Shown one piece after another: positions 45,313 to 58,161 of a stretch of DNA of 64,000 bases. The DNA is from Boesenbergia rotunda (Eukaryota; Streptophyta; Magnoliopsida; Zingiberales; Zingiberaceae), in the NCBI GenBank assembly GCA_024364735.1, contig JAGFNQ010010103.1:1-64000 (forward strand). The letters run 5' to 3'. The notes beneath the pieces are model-generated. The model saw nothing but the letters and a program-made list of their open reading frames with translations, ran no database searches and was not told the DNA's origin. Each line of letters begins with the position of its first letter. Position 1 is the first letter of the stretch. Both the position numbers and the translations under genes were made by a program.

Positions 45313-47437
45313 CTTGATTAGACAGATCTAATTCATAATTTATACATTTATGTTAACTCTATTTTACAGATAATTTTGGTAAACCAAGTTGGAATGAATA
45401 TTACTTTGGACGCCTCAAGTAATAGAGGGTGCCCTCAAGTAAAACACTTGAGGTGTCTCAGATGACTGGAGACGCTCCTGAGCAGAAGATGACTGGGATA
45501 ATTTTTCAACTTTTTATCTCCTTATATAGATAACATGATTCTATACTATTTAGATTGATTATTTATTATTTTCTCCTTTAAAATTTGATTTAAGCATTAG
45601 AGGGACCTCGTCGGTTCAACTCCGACACAGTCAATGACATAAGAAGAAGAAGTCTGATTTTCAATCTTAAAAGCTTCGTCAGTAATTGTCTCTGTCCTCA
45701 TCGGTCATCCTATTGGCAAAAGATAATCTGTTCGTTTTTATAATTCCTATCAATCTGTCTCAGGATTAATATGGAGGAGAAAAATTACGAGCTATTAGTT
45801 CGAATATTATAACTAGTGCGTGGAGAGGGAGAAGAGTTTTGTCAAGTTTTAACTCCCAGATCTCATACTAACAATATTCACGTACTAACTATCAGTCCAT
45901 CCCATGAGTTTTGTCAAGTTTTAATTCCCAGATCTCATACTAACAATATTCACGTACTAACTATCAGTCCATCCCATAAGGACATCGTCCTCATCGGTCA
46001 TCACTCTCAAATGAGATGGCCGATTTTGATTAAATTAACATCACTCAAATTTTTACAATTGTCAACATTTAATTAAATACAGCTTCCGCACATTTTAAAT
46101 ACAAAAAAAAATCCAATAATTTTTAATTACGGTGTCATTGTCGAATTCAAATACTTGGTAATATCAATCATATGCGCTTTTAGACACATTCAAATAAAAA
46201 TTGCCTTAATAATTATATATAATATTGTACCTCCAAAATTAAAATTTTAATCATTATCAACCTCAAATACTTTAATTAAAATATTGATATTTTGTATTTT
46301 TGAAAGTTTACTTTAATAAAAAAAATATAGCCATAAATTGTTTTGTAAACAACTTGCGCCTAAGAGTATTATCGAGAGAGAGAAAGTGAGGTATTTTCTA
46401 TTAATAAGGATGTCTTTGCATAATTTTAAATTATACAAAAATTAGGAAATCACCTGTTATTATCTATACCAAAAGTCAAGAATTAAAAAGTTTAGAAACT
46501 CTATGTTTTTTTAATCCAGATATCATGGAGGTGACTAACAAATAATTACCTTTTCATTTATATAACTGATTAATTTTAAAGTGAACTAATTTGATCATAT
46601 AAAAATTTTATTTACAAAGATAAATTGAGAAACGTCCGCTTAGAATTTGAGATTTGAATCTCTTAATTATTTATTAAAAATTTTAATTATTATACAAATG
46701 TCTTGAAGGACAGCAATAATTTTTTATTTATTATTTACACTATATATATGTGTCCCTAAAATAATTACATATTAAAAAGCGTTACTATGACTTTAATAAT
46801 TAATTACTATTTATAAGATAAAAAAATTATTTATTATTCAAGCTGATTTTATACAAATCAAATTACTTATTAAAGAGATGACAATTTACTACTCTCTAAA
46901 TGATGACAAAACGGTTCATTTGTCTTTAATATTTTCTTCAATTCATTTTAAAATTAATACGAAGAAAATAAATTATGAAACAATTTACTTCATCTTCACT
47001 ATGCAACGGTCCATCTCACTTTATGCCACTTGTGTTTGAATTTAATGTAAAAAATATATATTTTATAAATATTAATATCTTGTTTCTTTATATATTATTG
47101 TCGCACTCAAAGGTTGAGGCATACAAAAATATGAGTTCAACCCTCCTCTTGCGTCATCTTACTTTTTATTTAATATAGATAATCAAGTCACATTATCGGG
47201 AAAAAATTAATTTACTTGTGAATATTTTCCATATAAAATGAATTTAATCTGTAAATATTTTATCAAATTTAAAATGTACCAAGCTATTATTGAAATGGTC
47301 CTTTAACATGACTTAAAATGATACAATAACTGGGTGTCCAACCCGTACCAACAGCACATGTCCACATGGTCCATCTTGAGATAGCTAACTAGGTCATCAT
47401 GTGTTGAATGTCTGAGTAGCCAAGTGACTGAGGAGTA
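45313..47437. other. AT-rich intergenic DNA with one tandem duplication
   Basis: A 72-bp unit is duplicated in tandem at 45834-45905 and 45906-45977 with one difference; it starts GAGTTTTGTCAAGTTTTAA. The rest is AT-rich without recognised genes or element ends. Confidence 0.6.
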
Positions 47438-47660
47438 ATGATACGTAACAAGAATTTGTAGCATGAAACTCAACATGAATGACGTGGCACTTTTTATATA
47501 CGCATCCGATTGCCACTTGGACATCAACGGCGGCCTCCGGCCGCCGCCCCGAACCATTCTATAACCTGGGAGGCATAGTGAACCCGTCGGGGATCGCTAT
47601 AATTAGAATGCCACGTCATTCACGTTGGGTTTCATGCTACAAATTCTTGCTACATATCAT
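47438..47660. mobile_element. MITE of the foldback family, best-preserved copy
   Basis: At 223 bp it has inverted ends of about 50 bp: the left ATGATACGTAACAAGAATTT and the right reverse complement TGATATGTAGCAAGAATTTG, both running to ATGACGTGGCA. The core is GGCGGCCTCCGGCCGCCGCC followed by CCGAACCATT, itself a strong palindrome. It matches the 2367-2588 copy in layout and length. Confidence 0.85.
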
Positions 47661-49488
47661 TTTTTGTGACTGAGTGCTTGAGTGATCTAGTATCAGAGTG
47701 GCCGAGCGCTTGAGTGCTGAGGGCTCGAGCCCCCAAGAGTTGATCATGGGAGCAAGTAATGATCATCTATATATCATCATCATCTTCTACTCTTCCTTTA
47801 CCTTTCATATGTACCTAAAAACTATCTCTTTCTCAACTTAAAATATTTATGAGGATATTGCATACATCACCACCAAATAATTAACACACTCATTTAATTA
47901 TGTTTGAGGAAATAAATAACTATTTTCACAAATCATCAAAACGTATTTAATTGATGGTGACAATGAAAAGCATTCCTAGAATCATTATCTTCAAAGGCAA
48001 AATAATTAGGTCAGTGAGGGTGAAGATGAAGGATAAACAGGAGCAACACCATTATATTGATTGTTCAGTTAATTAGTGAAGCAAATCGGCACGACAAGAT
48101 CCATCATTGGCTATCGATATTCGACCTAATTTTGGTTCTTTGTACTAAAGGCCTTTTGATTAATAGTAACGAGATAAGATAGAATAGTTAATAGAAGCGA
48201 GATTGCTCTATGCACAACTTTTTCCTCCCCTTTGAGAAAAAACAAAAGGATATGCGAAAGCTACACATGCCTACATGATTGATTAGTGAGGGGATGACCT
48301 AATCTAATTAGGTCAATCCAAATTAATATGAAATTGGGGTTTTAATCTCTTTTAATTTTATAAAAGATCATATATTAACCTCCAACGTCACACGCAACCA
48401 ATTCCACACACGCAACCAATTCCACAATCATATGTAGAGAGATAAATTAGGAAATTTAGCAAATCACCACATAAAAGTATATTTTTGCCGACTTAATCCT
48501 TATTTGATAATTCTATCATATGTGATGACTAATATCTTTTAATGATGTATTGATATGTTTGGGCAAGATGATATATCATTCTATAGGTTTAAGTATGACG
48601 TAGTTCAATTTTAGTCAAGTTGATGTTTCTACTTTTTGAACAAGCTCTCCATTGGAATATAAAATCAGTAATGACATCATTGTTTTGCCTAACTCTATTA
48701 TTAAATTATATTCTTCAATAACAAAGCACCTATTAGATAGAGATTTTATTATTTTCCATAAAATTTTTAAATAAATAAATAATATTTTATTAGAGTATGT
48801 GTTTGCAAAATGAAATTATGAAAAGTCTAGGAAGACACTTTACGAATATTAAATTAATTAGCGCTAATATTGGGCGTCAAGATTGACCAAGTTGATCATA
48901 TTTGGGTTAACTCGAGTTAAGATTTTGATATTTGATCAATATGTTAGTTGGTCAAGACGTAAAATAGGTAAAGGTTGATCGGATTTTTAATAGTCGATCA
49001 ATATGTTAAGTTGATTGACTTAGAAATTAAGTAGATCAAAGTTGATCAGATATTTGACAAAATATAAAAAAAACCAAGTGTGTCGCGAAGATCGGACATT
49101 TGGTGGTCGAAAATCTAATATGAAATCGGCATGAAAAAAAGTCTAGCTCGATCATATACTTGGCCAGACATATTTAGCGGTTGGAATCCAAATTAAAAGA
49201 GTTAACGTAAGATGTGAAGTCCTGATAGGATAAGGTTAACCGAATGGAAGACAACGAGGAAATTCTAGCAGGTTAAGGTTGATTGGAGGCATGAAGTCTC
49301 GATAGAACAAGATTGATTGAATGCTAAGTAATCAGGAAGTTTTGATAAGTTAAAGTTGATCGGATGTTAGATAATAAAAAAATCTAACAAATTAAGGTTA
49401 TTTGGATGTTGATCAAAAAAAAATTCTGATTTGTTGAAGCCAATTGAATACTAGATAAGATGAGATTTCGGCTTGAAATGAGAATACT
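47661..49488. other. AT-rich DNA with degenerate periodic repeats
   Basis: From about 48850 to 49450, phrases such as TTAAGGTTGATTGGA and AAGTTGATCGGATGTTAGA recur at intervals of roughly 60-70 bases, an old minisatellite. No gene was found in the interval. Confidence 0.5.
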
Positions 49489-49535
49489 AATTAATTGATA
49501 GGGATGTCGATTTATTAATGGAGGTAAAATCTACA

Positions 49536-49600
<65 letters not shown>

Positions 49601-49626
49601 TTGATATGTGATTTATTAATGAGGTA

Positions 49627-49676
<50 letters not shown>
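49489..49676. repeat. Two AT microsatellites in duplicated flanks
   Basis: Two long TA runs (about 49539-49594 and 49637-49674) each follow a similar lead-in (TTTATTAATG, then GAGGTAAA). The whole unit, lead-in plus TA run, appears duplicated. Confidence 0.85.
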
Positions 49677-49679
<3 letters not shown>

Positions 49680-49904
49680 TGTTACAGTATATATATAAGT
49701 GTTACAGTTCTGCTACAGTAACTGTCCTGCTATTGTTCTGTTGCTACAGGACTTGTGGATAGTATTGAACTGTAGTTGCTATGGGTTTTTGTCTTAAAGA
49801 TGTCAATTTTGAGACGTTGGACCTAAGTCTTATTTTATTTTTCATGCGATCCATAACAAATATTTCATTTACTTTTGCATTTGTATATCTTATTGTGTTG
49901 TTAT

Positions 49905-50864
49905 TGTTTATGGATATTTAATTCTTAAAAAAGATTAAATATAATTTTATAAAGAAAAATTAAAATGTCATCTATCGATAAAAGTCATAATTGACTTTAA
50001 AAAATAAAATCTACATTTCGCGTAAATGAATCTAGACTATTAATTTACTCAAAACTGATTATGGATGAATAACAAATTAATTATTTAAAGTCAACAAAAA
50101 AAATTTACATAAAAGGAAGTAGATGGGAGAATAGTCTCACATCTAAAATTTCCAAAGAAATTTGCCTCCTTATATGTGTTCATGTGTTAATAGAGTTAAA
50201 AAAAACATAGGTGGTCTTTTCTCACAGGCGAGCAGGTGTTCGCACCTGCGAGCCCACCACCCACCATGCGCCTTTGTTGACAAACTTTGCACTTATGCAT
50301 CGTCGTGAGGAGCTTAAATTTATGGTCTAGGTAACGTGGCACCCACCATGCGCCTTTGTTGACAAACTTTGCACTTATGCATCGTCGTGAGGAGCTTAAT
50401 TTATGGTCTAGGTAACGTGGCAGTGCCTACGTGGGAAATCTGAAAGGTTACAACTATACAGATATGATGGATGAGATCAAAGGGATATCTAAAGTGTTAC
50501 AACCCTCTAGATCGAACGACCCAAATTATTCCTAAACCAAAGGTCACACCCACTCACCAAAGGGTACCTCACCTCTTCCCTTGTATAAATAGAGTCCTCA
50601 TTCAATCATCAAAGTTATTAACATTCATCACATCTTGTACATTCAGAGTCCAAAAAGCCTACGAGAAGTTCGCTGGTATCAAAATTTATAGTGCTGCTAT
50701 TTCGAGCCATCGACATTGTATCTTGGGAAACGAATTTTTGCTATCCACGAGCACCTGTGGCGGAGCAATATCGTTTTACAGAGATAGAGTTGAACACTAA
50801 CCTCGACGATATATCATATCAGTTTGCATCCTCCCGCCATCAACCCTGGAATCGACTCCCAACA
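49905..50864 (+). repeat. 5' LTR of the Copia element
   Basis: 960 bp. It contains a tandem duplication of about 80 bp (near 50259-50340 and 50341-50421, both with ACCCACCATGCGCC). The 3' LTR has only one related copy, so the duplication arose after insertion or was lost from the other side. A TATAAATAG box lies at 50584, with GGGTACCTCACCTCTTCC just before it in both LTRs. Confidence 0.85.
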
Positions 50865-50880
50865 ATCGTAAAATGATATC

Positions 50881-51475
50881 ATGCAAATTGATATGAACTT
50901 GATCAACGACGTTCCGTCCACGCCAGAAATGTTCAACGGAGCCGACTTTAAACGATGGCAGTAGAAGATGTTGTTCTATCTGACAACACTAAATCTTGTA
51001 CAGTTTGTGCGTGAAGACCCGCTAGCCACTACGGAAAGTGATTCCAACAATAAGTCTGCATGGTCTCATGGAGATTTCCTGTGCCGCAACTACGTTCTTA
51101 ACACATTGGACAACACGTTGTATAACGTATATAGTCCGATGGAGACGAAAAAATCTCTGTTGGAATCACTAGAAAAGAAATACAAAATCGAAAACGTCGG
51201 ATTGAAGAAATTCATCGTCGGCCGGTTTCTGAATTTCAAGATGATGGATTGCAAGAGCGTAACATCTCAAGTCTAAGACATGCAATTGATACTACATGAT
51301 TTAGATGTTGAAGGCATGAAGCTGAACGAGTCGTTCAAAGTAGTCGCGGTAATCGAGAAACTTCCTCCGTCGTGGAAGGATTTCAAAAATTACCTTAAGC
51401 ACAAACAAAAGGAGATGGGACTTGAAGACCTAATCTCGAGGCTACGAATAAAGGAGGAACAAAGTTGACTATTGA
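50881..51475 (+). pseudogene. Copia gag, first part, with stops
   Basis: Two stretches in one frame, 50968-51276 and 51280-51468, are separated by a stop; an earlier stop lies near 50961. Text such as NTLDNTLYNVY, LLESLEKKYK, GMKLNESFKVVAVIEKLPPS and FKNYLKHKQKEMGLEDLISR identifies the UBN2/gag domain of Copia. Confidence 0.82.
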
Positions 51476-52709
51476 GGAGATGTCCAACATAGTTGAGCAG
51501 AACGCCAAGAAGTCAAAGCAAGTTAAGAAGAAGGATCAAGACAAGAAATTCAAGGGCTCGTGCTACAACTGTGGAAAGCCAGGACACCTGTCCAAAGATT
51601 GTAGACACCCGAAGAAACCAACCAAGAGTCAGAAGGATGCTGCGAACCATGTCGCAACTTCTGATGACAAGCTCCCCAATTTATCGGAACTGGAACTTAC
51701 TGCGGTCGTGTTTGAAGCCAACACGATGGTGGACAACCCGAAACAGTGGTGGATCGATACTGGAGCAATACGTCACATCTATTATGATAGGATGATGTTC
51801 TCCAAGTATACGTCGATAAGTGGAAAAAAGCTCTATATGGGCAATTTCACTACATCACCGATTGTCGGACTCAGGAAAGTTGACCTTAAGATGTCATCTG
51901 GGAAGGAGCTAACACTCATTGATATACACCACGTTCCTGACATCAGAAAGAACATAGTTTCTAGATCGGTACTTATCAAGGTCATCTTTAGACTAGTGTT
52001 TCAGTCAAACAACTTTGTACTTACGAATAATGGTATCTACGTAGATAAGGGATATATGAAACACAGTCTGTTCAAAATGATTGTAATGACTGTACACCGT
52101 GAATTTGATGGTAATAAAATAAAAGCTTCCAACTACGTTATTAAGTGGTTTAATTTATAACATGATCAATTTGGACATGTTAATAATAACACTCTGAAAC
52201 GTCTCATCAAATTAAATTTATTACCAAACATCAAAGTTGACGAAACACACAAATGTGAAGTGTGTGTGGAAGCAAAGATGATGAGACTACCTTTTCATTC
52301 GGTCAAAAGGTCAATGACTCCACTAAAATTGATACATAGAGATCTATGTGACTTAAAATTTGTGCAAACTATAGGAGATAAAAAGTATTTTATTACTTTT
52401 ATCGATGACTGCACAAGGTTCTGTTATGTCTTTCTTTTAAGAAGTAAAGATGAAGTCTTAAAGGCTTTCGGAACCTATAAAATAGAAGTTGAGAATCAAC
52501 TTAATAAACGAATTAAAATAATTCGTAGTGATAGAGGTGGAGAATATGGTGCACCGTTAGATGAGTTTTGTTCAGAATCTAGCATTATCCATCAGACAAC
52601 GGCGTCATACTCGTCTCAATCAAATAGTGTTGCCGAACATAAAAATCGTACACTAAAAGAAATGATGAATGCCTTGTCGATAAATTCAGACTTATCCCAG
52701 AACTTGTAG
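51465..52709 (+). pseudogene. Copia zinc knuckle, protease and integrase, with stops
   Basis: The frame contains CYNCGKPGHLSKDC (CCHC knuckle), then WWIDTGAIRHI (aspartic protease with DTG), a stop at about 52158, the integrase zinc-binding region (NLLPNIKVDETHKCEVC) and the integrase core (FIDDCTRFCYVF, then IRSDRGGEY). It ends at a stop after NALSINSDLSQNL. A frameshift separates it from the gag part. It is inactive. Confidence 0.85.
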
Positions 52710-53799
52710 GGGAAGCTATATTATCGGCAAATCACATTCTCAATAAAATCCCTCACAAGAAAAATGATAGAACACTATATGAACTATAGAAAGGCCGCGA
52801 GCCATCATACAAATACTTAAAAGTGTGAGGGTGCTTGGCAAAGGTCGAAGTACCTAAACCAAAGCAAGTAAAGATATGATCTAAAACGTTCGAAGCGATA
52901 TTTGTCGGATATGCCCATAATAGTAGTGCATATCGTTTCATAATTCACAAGTCCGACATTCCTGATATTCATGTGTGAACTGTTGGATCTAGGATGGCTA
53001 GAGAGGGGGGTGTGAATAGCCAGCCACTAAAAACCTTTGGGTTCTTTGCTTATCTTTCTGAACATAGGTTAGCAGCGGAAACACAAACAAACAGAAATAA
53101 AGTAGACACTAACAAAGAGATTTACAAGGTTTGGGGATAACTTGCCCCTACTCCTTAGTGTGCCCGTGAGGTGGGCGATCCCTTGATCGTCGACAGATCA
53201 AGCCCCGGAATGAATCCGGATAAGAAACTCTCCTTCTCGGTGGAGTAACATCTCCACAGACAGTTTCATAAATATATCAATAAATACAGGAGACTCGAGA
53301 AGAAGCTTACAGAGCAGATGTAACCTTGAGCACACACACACAGAAGGATCAACAACGAAGAAGAACTGCAGAGCACAACACCACCACAGCAAAACCCTCA
53401 GCAATCCTTTGCTTCGTTCTCTGTTCTTGTTGTTGTGTCTCTCCTTGTCTCTGCTTCGCCATCTTCTTCTTATGCATTCCTTTTGCACATCAAAAGGCTT
53501 CGTCACCCACTGACCCACGACGTCGTCACCCACTGACCCTCTGACCTCCTCTGAGCTCTCAGTTCACTGAAGTCCTCTTTAGCTGGAGCTTCAGGTCAGT
53601 CGCCAGACGCCAGACGCCGTTGAAACCTGTAAACACATACCAAACAAAAGAGCTGCAAAGAAAGCCCCCCTTGACCCTTCTCCTTGCTCCTCCATTTGAC
53701 TCTGTATCATTTGCACACTCATAGGTTAATTAGCGAAGCAAATCAGAAGTAATCAGAAGTCTGACAATCATTTGAATTAAAGCTGTTGAGGTGATGATC

Positions 53800-54340
53800 G
53801 GTCACCCTGACCGATCAAACTCCCTCCTGACCGATCAGACTCCATTCTGATTGATCCAGTGAAGTTCTGATTGGTCTCACTGATCGATCAGAGATCAGGA
53901 TCAATCACCAGACCGATCACAGACTCGATCACAAGCAAGTTCAGAGGCTAGAGCTTCAGGCCTTAGCCGATCGGTCAGCTGACCGATCAGCCAAGGGCTG
54001 ATCGGTTCAACTGGCAGATCAGCTAAAGGCTGATTGGCTGATCGGTTTAGTAACCGATCAGCCAAGGTGGCTGATCGGTTTAGTAACCGATCAGCCAAGG
54101 TGGCTGATCGGTCCAGCTGACCGATCAGCCAGGTGGCTGACCGATCAGGGTCCCTCCTGATCGGTCCAGCCTGATTATGATCGATCGCACTGATCGACCT
54201 GATAACTCTCTGTGATTTTCTGATCTGTTTCTGATCGGTCACCAGACCGATCAGCCACCACACAGAATGTTTCTGATCTGTTTCTGATCGATCATCAGAC
54301 CGATCAAACATCCGGGATAGATCACCAGACCGATCTACTG
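53800..54340. repeat. Degenerate GATCGGT/ACCGATC repeats
   Basis: Units built on CTGACCGATCAGCCAAGG and GGCTGATCGGT recur in both orientations, so much of the section is locally self-complementary. The long minus-strand frame at 53901-54344 is a by-product of this. Confidence 0.8.
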
Positions 54341-54369
54341 TCAAGAGAGTTCATGTCAACTCCCTGATC

Positions 54370-54890
54370 AGACTTCAGACCAATCCAGCATGCCCAGCTT
54401 CACTCACGGGGACTTAGTCCAACCTAGCTTCACTCACTAGGACCCAGCTTCACTCAACAGGATTTACTTCACCTAGCTTCACTTATTAGGATTTCCTTCA
54501 CCTAACTTCCCTTACTAGGACCTGGCTTCACTCACCAGGATTTCCTTCACCTAGCTTCACTCACTAAGATTTCCTTCACCTAGCTTCACTCACTAGGACC
54601 CGGCTTCACTCACCAGGATTTCCTTCACCTAGCTTCACTCGCTAGGACCCGGCTTCACTCACCAGGATTTTCTTCACCTAGCTTCACTCACTAGGACCCA
54701 CCTTCACTCACCAGGATTTCCTTCACCTAGCTTCACTCGCTAGGACTCGACTTTACTCACCAGGATTTTCTTCACCTAGCTTCACTCACTAGGACCCCGC
54801 TTCACTCACCAGGATTTCGTGCCCAGTCCTCGACCAGGACTTCGTGCCTAACTTCACTCATCAGGACTTTTGCCCAGCTTCACTCACCAG
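54370..54890. repeat. Tandem repeat on CACCTAGCTTCACTCACTAG
   Basis: About ten units alternate CACCTAGCTTCACTCACTAG and GGCTTCACTCACCAGGATTT. A similar design, AGCAGTCCTTCGCCAGGT units, is found at the same relative place in the solo LTR at 27758-29166. Confidence 0.85.
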
Positions 54891-55139
54891 GACTTCCGAT
54901 CTCACTCAACCAAACTTAAATCGGTGTCAACACCAAAACAACAATCGGGTCAGACTGCAATCACTTTCGTTGCAATCACTTTGAAAACGTATTCCCAAAT
55001 AAGAAGCGAAACGTTCAAAGTCATTGCAACGAAAGTTCTAACGAACAAGATGTTCATGAGCTTAGTTGTCGAAAAAGGACTATTGACGATCAAAACTCAA
55101 AGCTACGTCGAAGCAAATGGGTTAGAGTTGAGAAATCGT

Positions 55140-56114
55140 TCGGGCCGAACTTCATGACTTTTATGTCAGAAATAGACCCAAGAACATTAAGTGAAACTCT
55201 CTCTAGTCCCGAAGCCCCATTATGGCAAGAGACAGTCAATAACGAAATCGAGTCCATCATGAATAATCATATTTAGGAATTGGTGGACCTTCCTACTGGT
55301 ACTAAACCATTAGGTTGTAAGTGGATACTAAAACACAAGTATAAGACTAATGGATTGATTGACAAGTATAAGGCCAGACTTGTATCCAAAGAGTTTATGC
55401 AAAAGGAAGGTCTTGACTACTTCGATACCTACTCACCTGTGACAAGGATTACATCCATACAAGTGTTGATAGTCATCGCAACACTGTATGACCTTAAAAT
55501 ACTTCAAATGGATGTTAAGACTGCTTCCTTAAATGGTGAGTTGGAAGAAGAAATTTATATAGAGCAACCCGAGGGGTTTGTAGCTCCAGGAAAAGAGGAA
55601 AAGGTGTGTCGAGTTGTTAAGTCGTTATACGGACTTAAACAATCTCCTAAACAATGGCACGAAAAAATTGACAAAGTAATATTGTCAAACGAATTCAAAA
55701 TAAATGAATGTGACAAATACATTTATGTCAAAATCACACCTGAAAGTTATGTAATCGTCTGTCTATACGTAGACGACATGCTTATAATGGACAGTAATCA
55801 TGAGTATAAAGAGAATGTTGACAAAAAATTTTAATATAAAAGATATGGGTCGAGCAGATGTTATATTGGGAATTAAAATTCTCAGGACATCTGATGAGAT
55901 ACTTCTGACACAATCCCGTTATGTACAGTCAGTATTGAAAAGATTCAATGTCTACGATCTCTCTATAGTGAAAACACCTATGGATCTAAGTCAACCCTTA
56001 GTGAAAAACCATGGTGAGCCCATATCACAATTGAAATATTCTCAGATAATAGGCAGCTTGATGTACTCACAAACTGCACACATCCGGATATTGTCTGTGT
56101 GGTCAATAAGCTGA
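55140..56114 (+). pseudogene. Copia reverse transcriptase, with stops
   Basis: A stop near 55274 precedes the frame 55280-55834: LVDLPTGTKPLGCKWILKHK, YDTYSP-like FDTYSPVTRITS, QMDVKTASLNGELEEEIY, SLYGLKQSPKQWHEKID and the catalytic YVDDM. A frameshift then moves to 55800-56114 (KDMGRADVILGIKI, then MDLSQPLVKNHGEP). It is the RT_2 domain of Copia, disabled. Confidence 0.9.
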
Positions 56115-56343
56115 GTCGTTTTACAAGTAATCCAAACGACACCCATTGGAAAGCACTAATGCGAGTTCTTAGATATTTTAAATATACTATGAACTACGGA
56201 TTACATTATGGAAGATATCCCACTCTCTTAGAGGGGTACTGTGATGCTAATTAGATATCAGATAAAAAAGACTCCAAATATGCACTAGTGGATATGTATT
56301 CACGATTGGTGAGGGAGCGGTATCTTAAAAGTCCACTAAGCAA

Positions 56344-56700
56344 ATGTGCACTGCTCGATCAACTATGAAATATCAATTTATAGCACTAGACAAAGTAGCC
56401 GAGGAAGCTGAATGGCTGCGGAACTTCTTAGAAGATATTCTGAGCTGGACAAAACCTGTGCCCGCCGTACTTATACACTGTGATAGTCGATCGGCGATTG
56501 GAAGTGCACTGAGTAGTATGTATAATGGTAAGTCACGACATATATGTCGTGGACACAATACCATCAGGTAGTTGATATCAAATGGGGTGATTGCAATCGA
56601 ATATGTTAAGTCCAAAGATAGTTTGACAGATCCTCTTACAAAGGGGCTATGCCAAGATCAATTATACTGCTTATCAAGATGAATGAGATTAAAAACTTAT
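56344..56700 (+). pseudogene. Copia RNase H, with stops
   Basis: The frame 56344-56571 reads STMKYQFIALDKVAEEAEWL, then IHCDSRSAIG and SRHICRGHNTIR. After a stop, similar sequence runs on through IAIEYVKSKDSLTDPLTKGL. This is the C-terminal RNase H and end of the Copia polyprotein, inactive. Confidence 0.85.
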
Positions 56701-58161
56701 AACTGAAACGACTGTAGCGGTAACCCAACCCTGTTGACTGGAAATCCCAAGATCTTGGTTCAATAGGACAACGAAGTTACAAAAGTTGGGTTACGACACA
56801 CAAAATATATTATCTCTATCCCAATCCTAGGATAAACATGTGTTATCCTACCACATGTAGTGAGGTTAAACTTATGCTTTTAATGACTTCTATACCTTTA
56901 TAAGATGGAGTATGGTAGGTAGGGATGGCAATTTTCCCCGCGGATTTGGATACCCGCGGGGAAATCCGAAACGGGGCGGGTTTGGGGAGGTACTATCGGG
57001 TTTGGATTCGGATTCGGGGATTTTAAAAATCCCCGAAACAGATCAGGGCGGATATGGGGATGCTATCTCCATCCTCGAACCCGCCCCGATATATTTAAGA
57101 ATAATAAAATATTAATAATTATTAAAATAATTTCAATAATATTAATATTAAAGGTTTCTGAACCCTAATCATCTCACTCGCCGCCTCCCAAGTCCCACCA
57201 TTTGCGATTCTCCAATCTCTTCGACTCTTCTCTGCTCCGGTGCTCCCAGTCGCCGCCGGCCGCTCCCAGCCGTCTTCAAGACTTCAACTCTTCTCTTCTC
57301 TGCTCCCAGTCGTCGTCTTCTCTGCTCCCAGTCGTCGTCTTCTCTACTCTCAGTCGTCGCTCCCAGCCGCCACTCGCTCACTCGTCTCTGCAGAAGAACT
57401 TGGCTGCAGGCTGCCAGGCTGCGTGCACTTGGTGAATGGTGAGTGACGAAAAGTTCCTCTTTTTTTTTTATCGATCGATTTTTTCGCTCTGATGTTTGTT
57501 GTTTTTCACTCTGATGTTCGTTTTTCGCTCTGACGTTTGTTGTTTTTCGCTCTATTGTTCGCTGTTTTTCGTTTTTTATGTTTGGTGCTATGCTACTTGA
57601 TCTGATACGGCGATACTTGTCTTGACATATCATCCTACATCAGTTGCATCATACGGCTGGCTTTGATTTCCTCACGGGGGAGGTTTGAATCATCCTGCAT
57701 CAGTTCATCGAGCTTTTCTTCCGAATTTGTTACAACTACATCTAAATTGTACTGCAAGGTCACAATGTGGCTCTCAGTTGCATCATCTTCTACGGAGTCC
57801 ACATAAGCTTCTGTTTCTAAAATGGATGCATCCAATCCTGAAGAAACTGCTCCTGCATCTTCCATTTTCAAATCTTGGTTGATGTCTATGTTGGTCACTT
57901 CTGAAATAGCTTTCGATGCAGCATCATAGATGGTGTATGGTTTCCTTTGCTAATTGCTGTGCATATGTATGGATTTGCTTGTGGTTTCACTCATCAAAGC
58001 TTAACTTCCATTGTCAATTGACTACGGTTAAACAGATAGATGATGTATGTATGGATTTGCTTGTTCATTATTATTATTTATGCATTTTGATATAATGATA
58101 TATTATCTCAGATGGAAAAGAATGATAAAGAGGTTGAGGATGCTATGCAAATGCTCCAACT

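Larger units (their letters stand above)
52981..54942 (+). mobile_element. LTR-like insertion in the Copia integrase region
   Basis: It starts TGTTGGATCTAGG, like the solo LTR at 27758. Its right end lies near CACCAAAACAACA, where Copia-type sequence resumes further on. No target duplication could be matched, so the right boundary is approximate and some host sequence may be lost. It holds two tandem-repeat sections (53800-54340 and 54370-54890) and no element gene. Confidence 0.65.

Noticed and set aside
47690..47755. tRNA-like stretch (GTGGCCGAGCGCTTGAG, then GGCTCGAGCC)
   Set aside because: It has box-like phrases but I could not build an acceptor stem or a full cloverleaf.
57202..57633. 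Ser- and Arg-rich frames in the 5' part of the hAT element
   Set aside because: They come from CAGTCGTCGTCTTC-type repeats in the element's leader and have no family resemblance.
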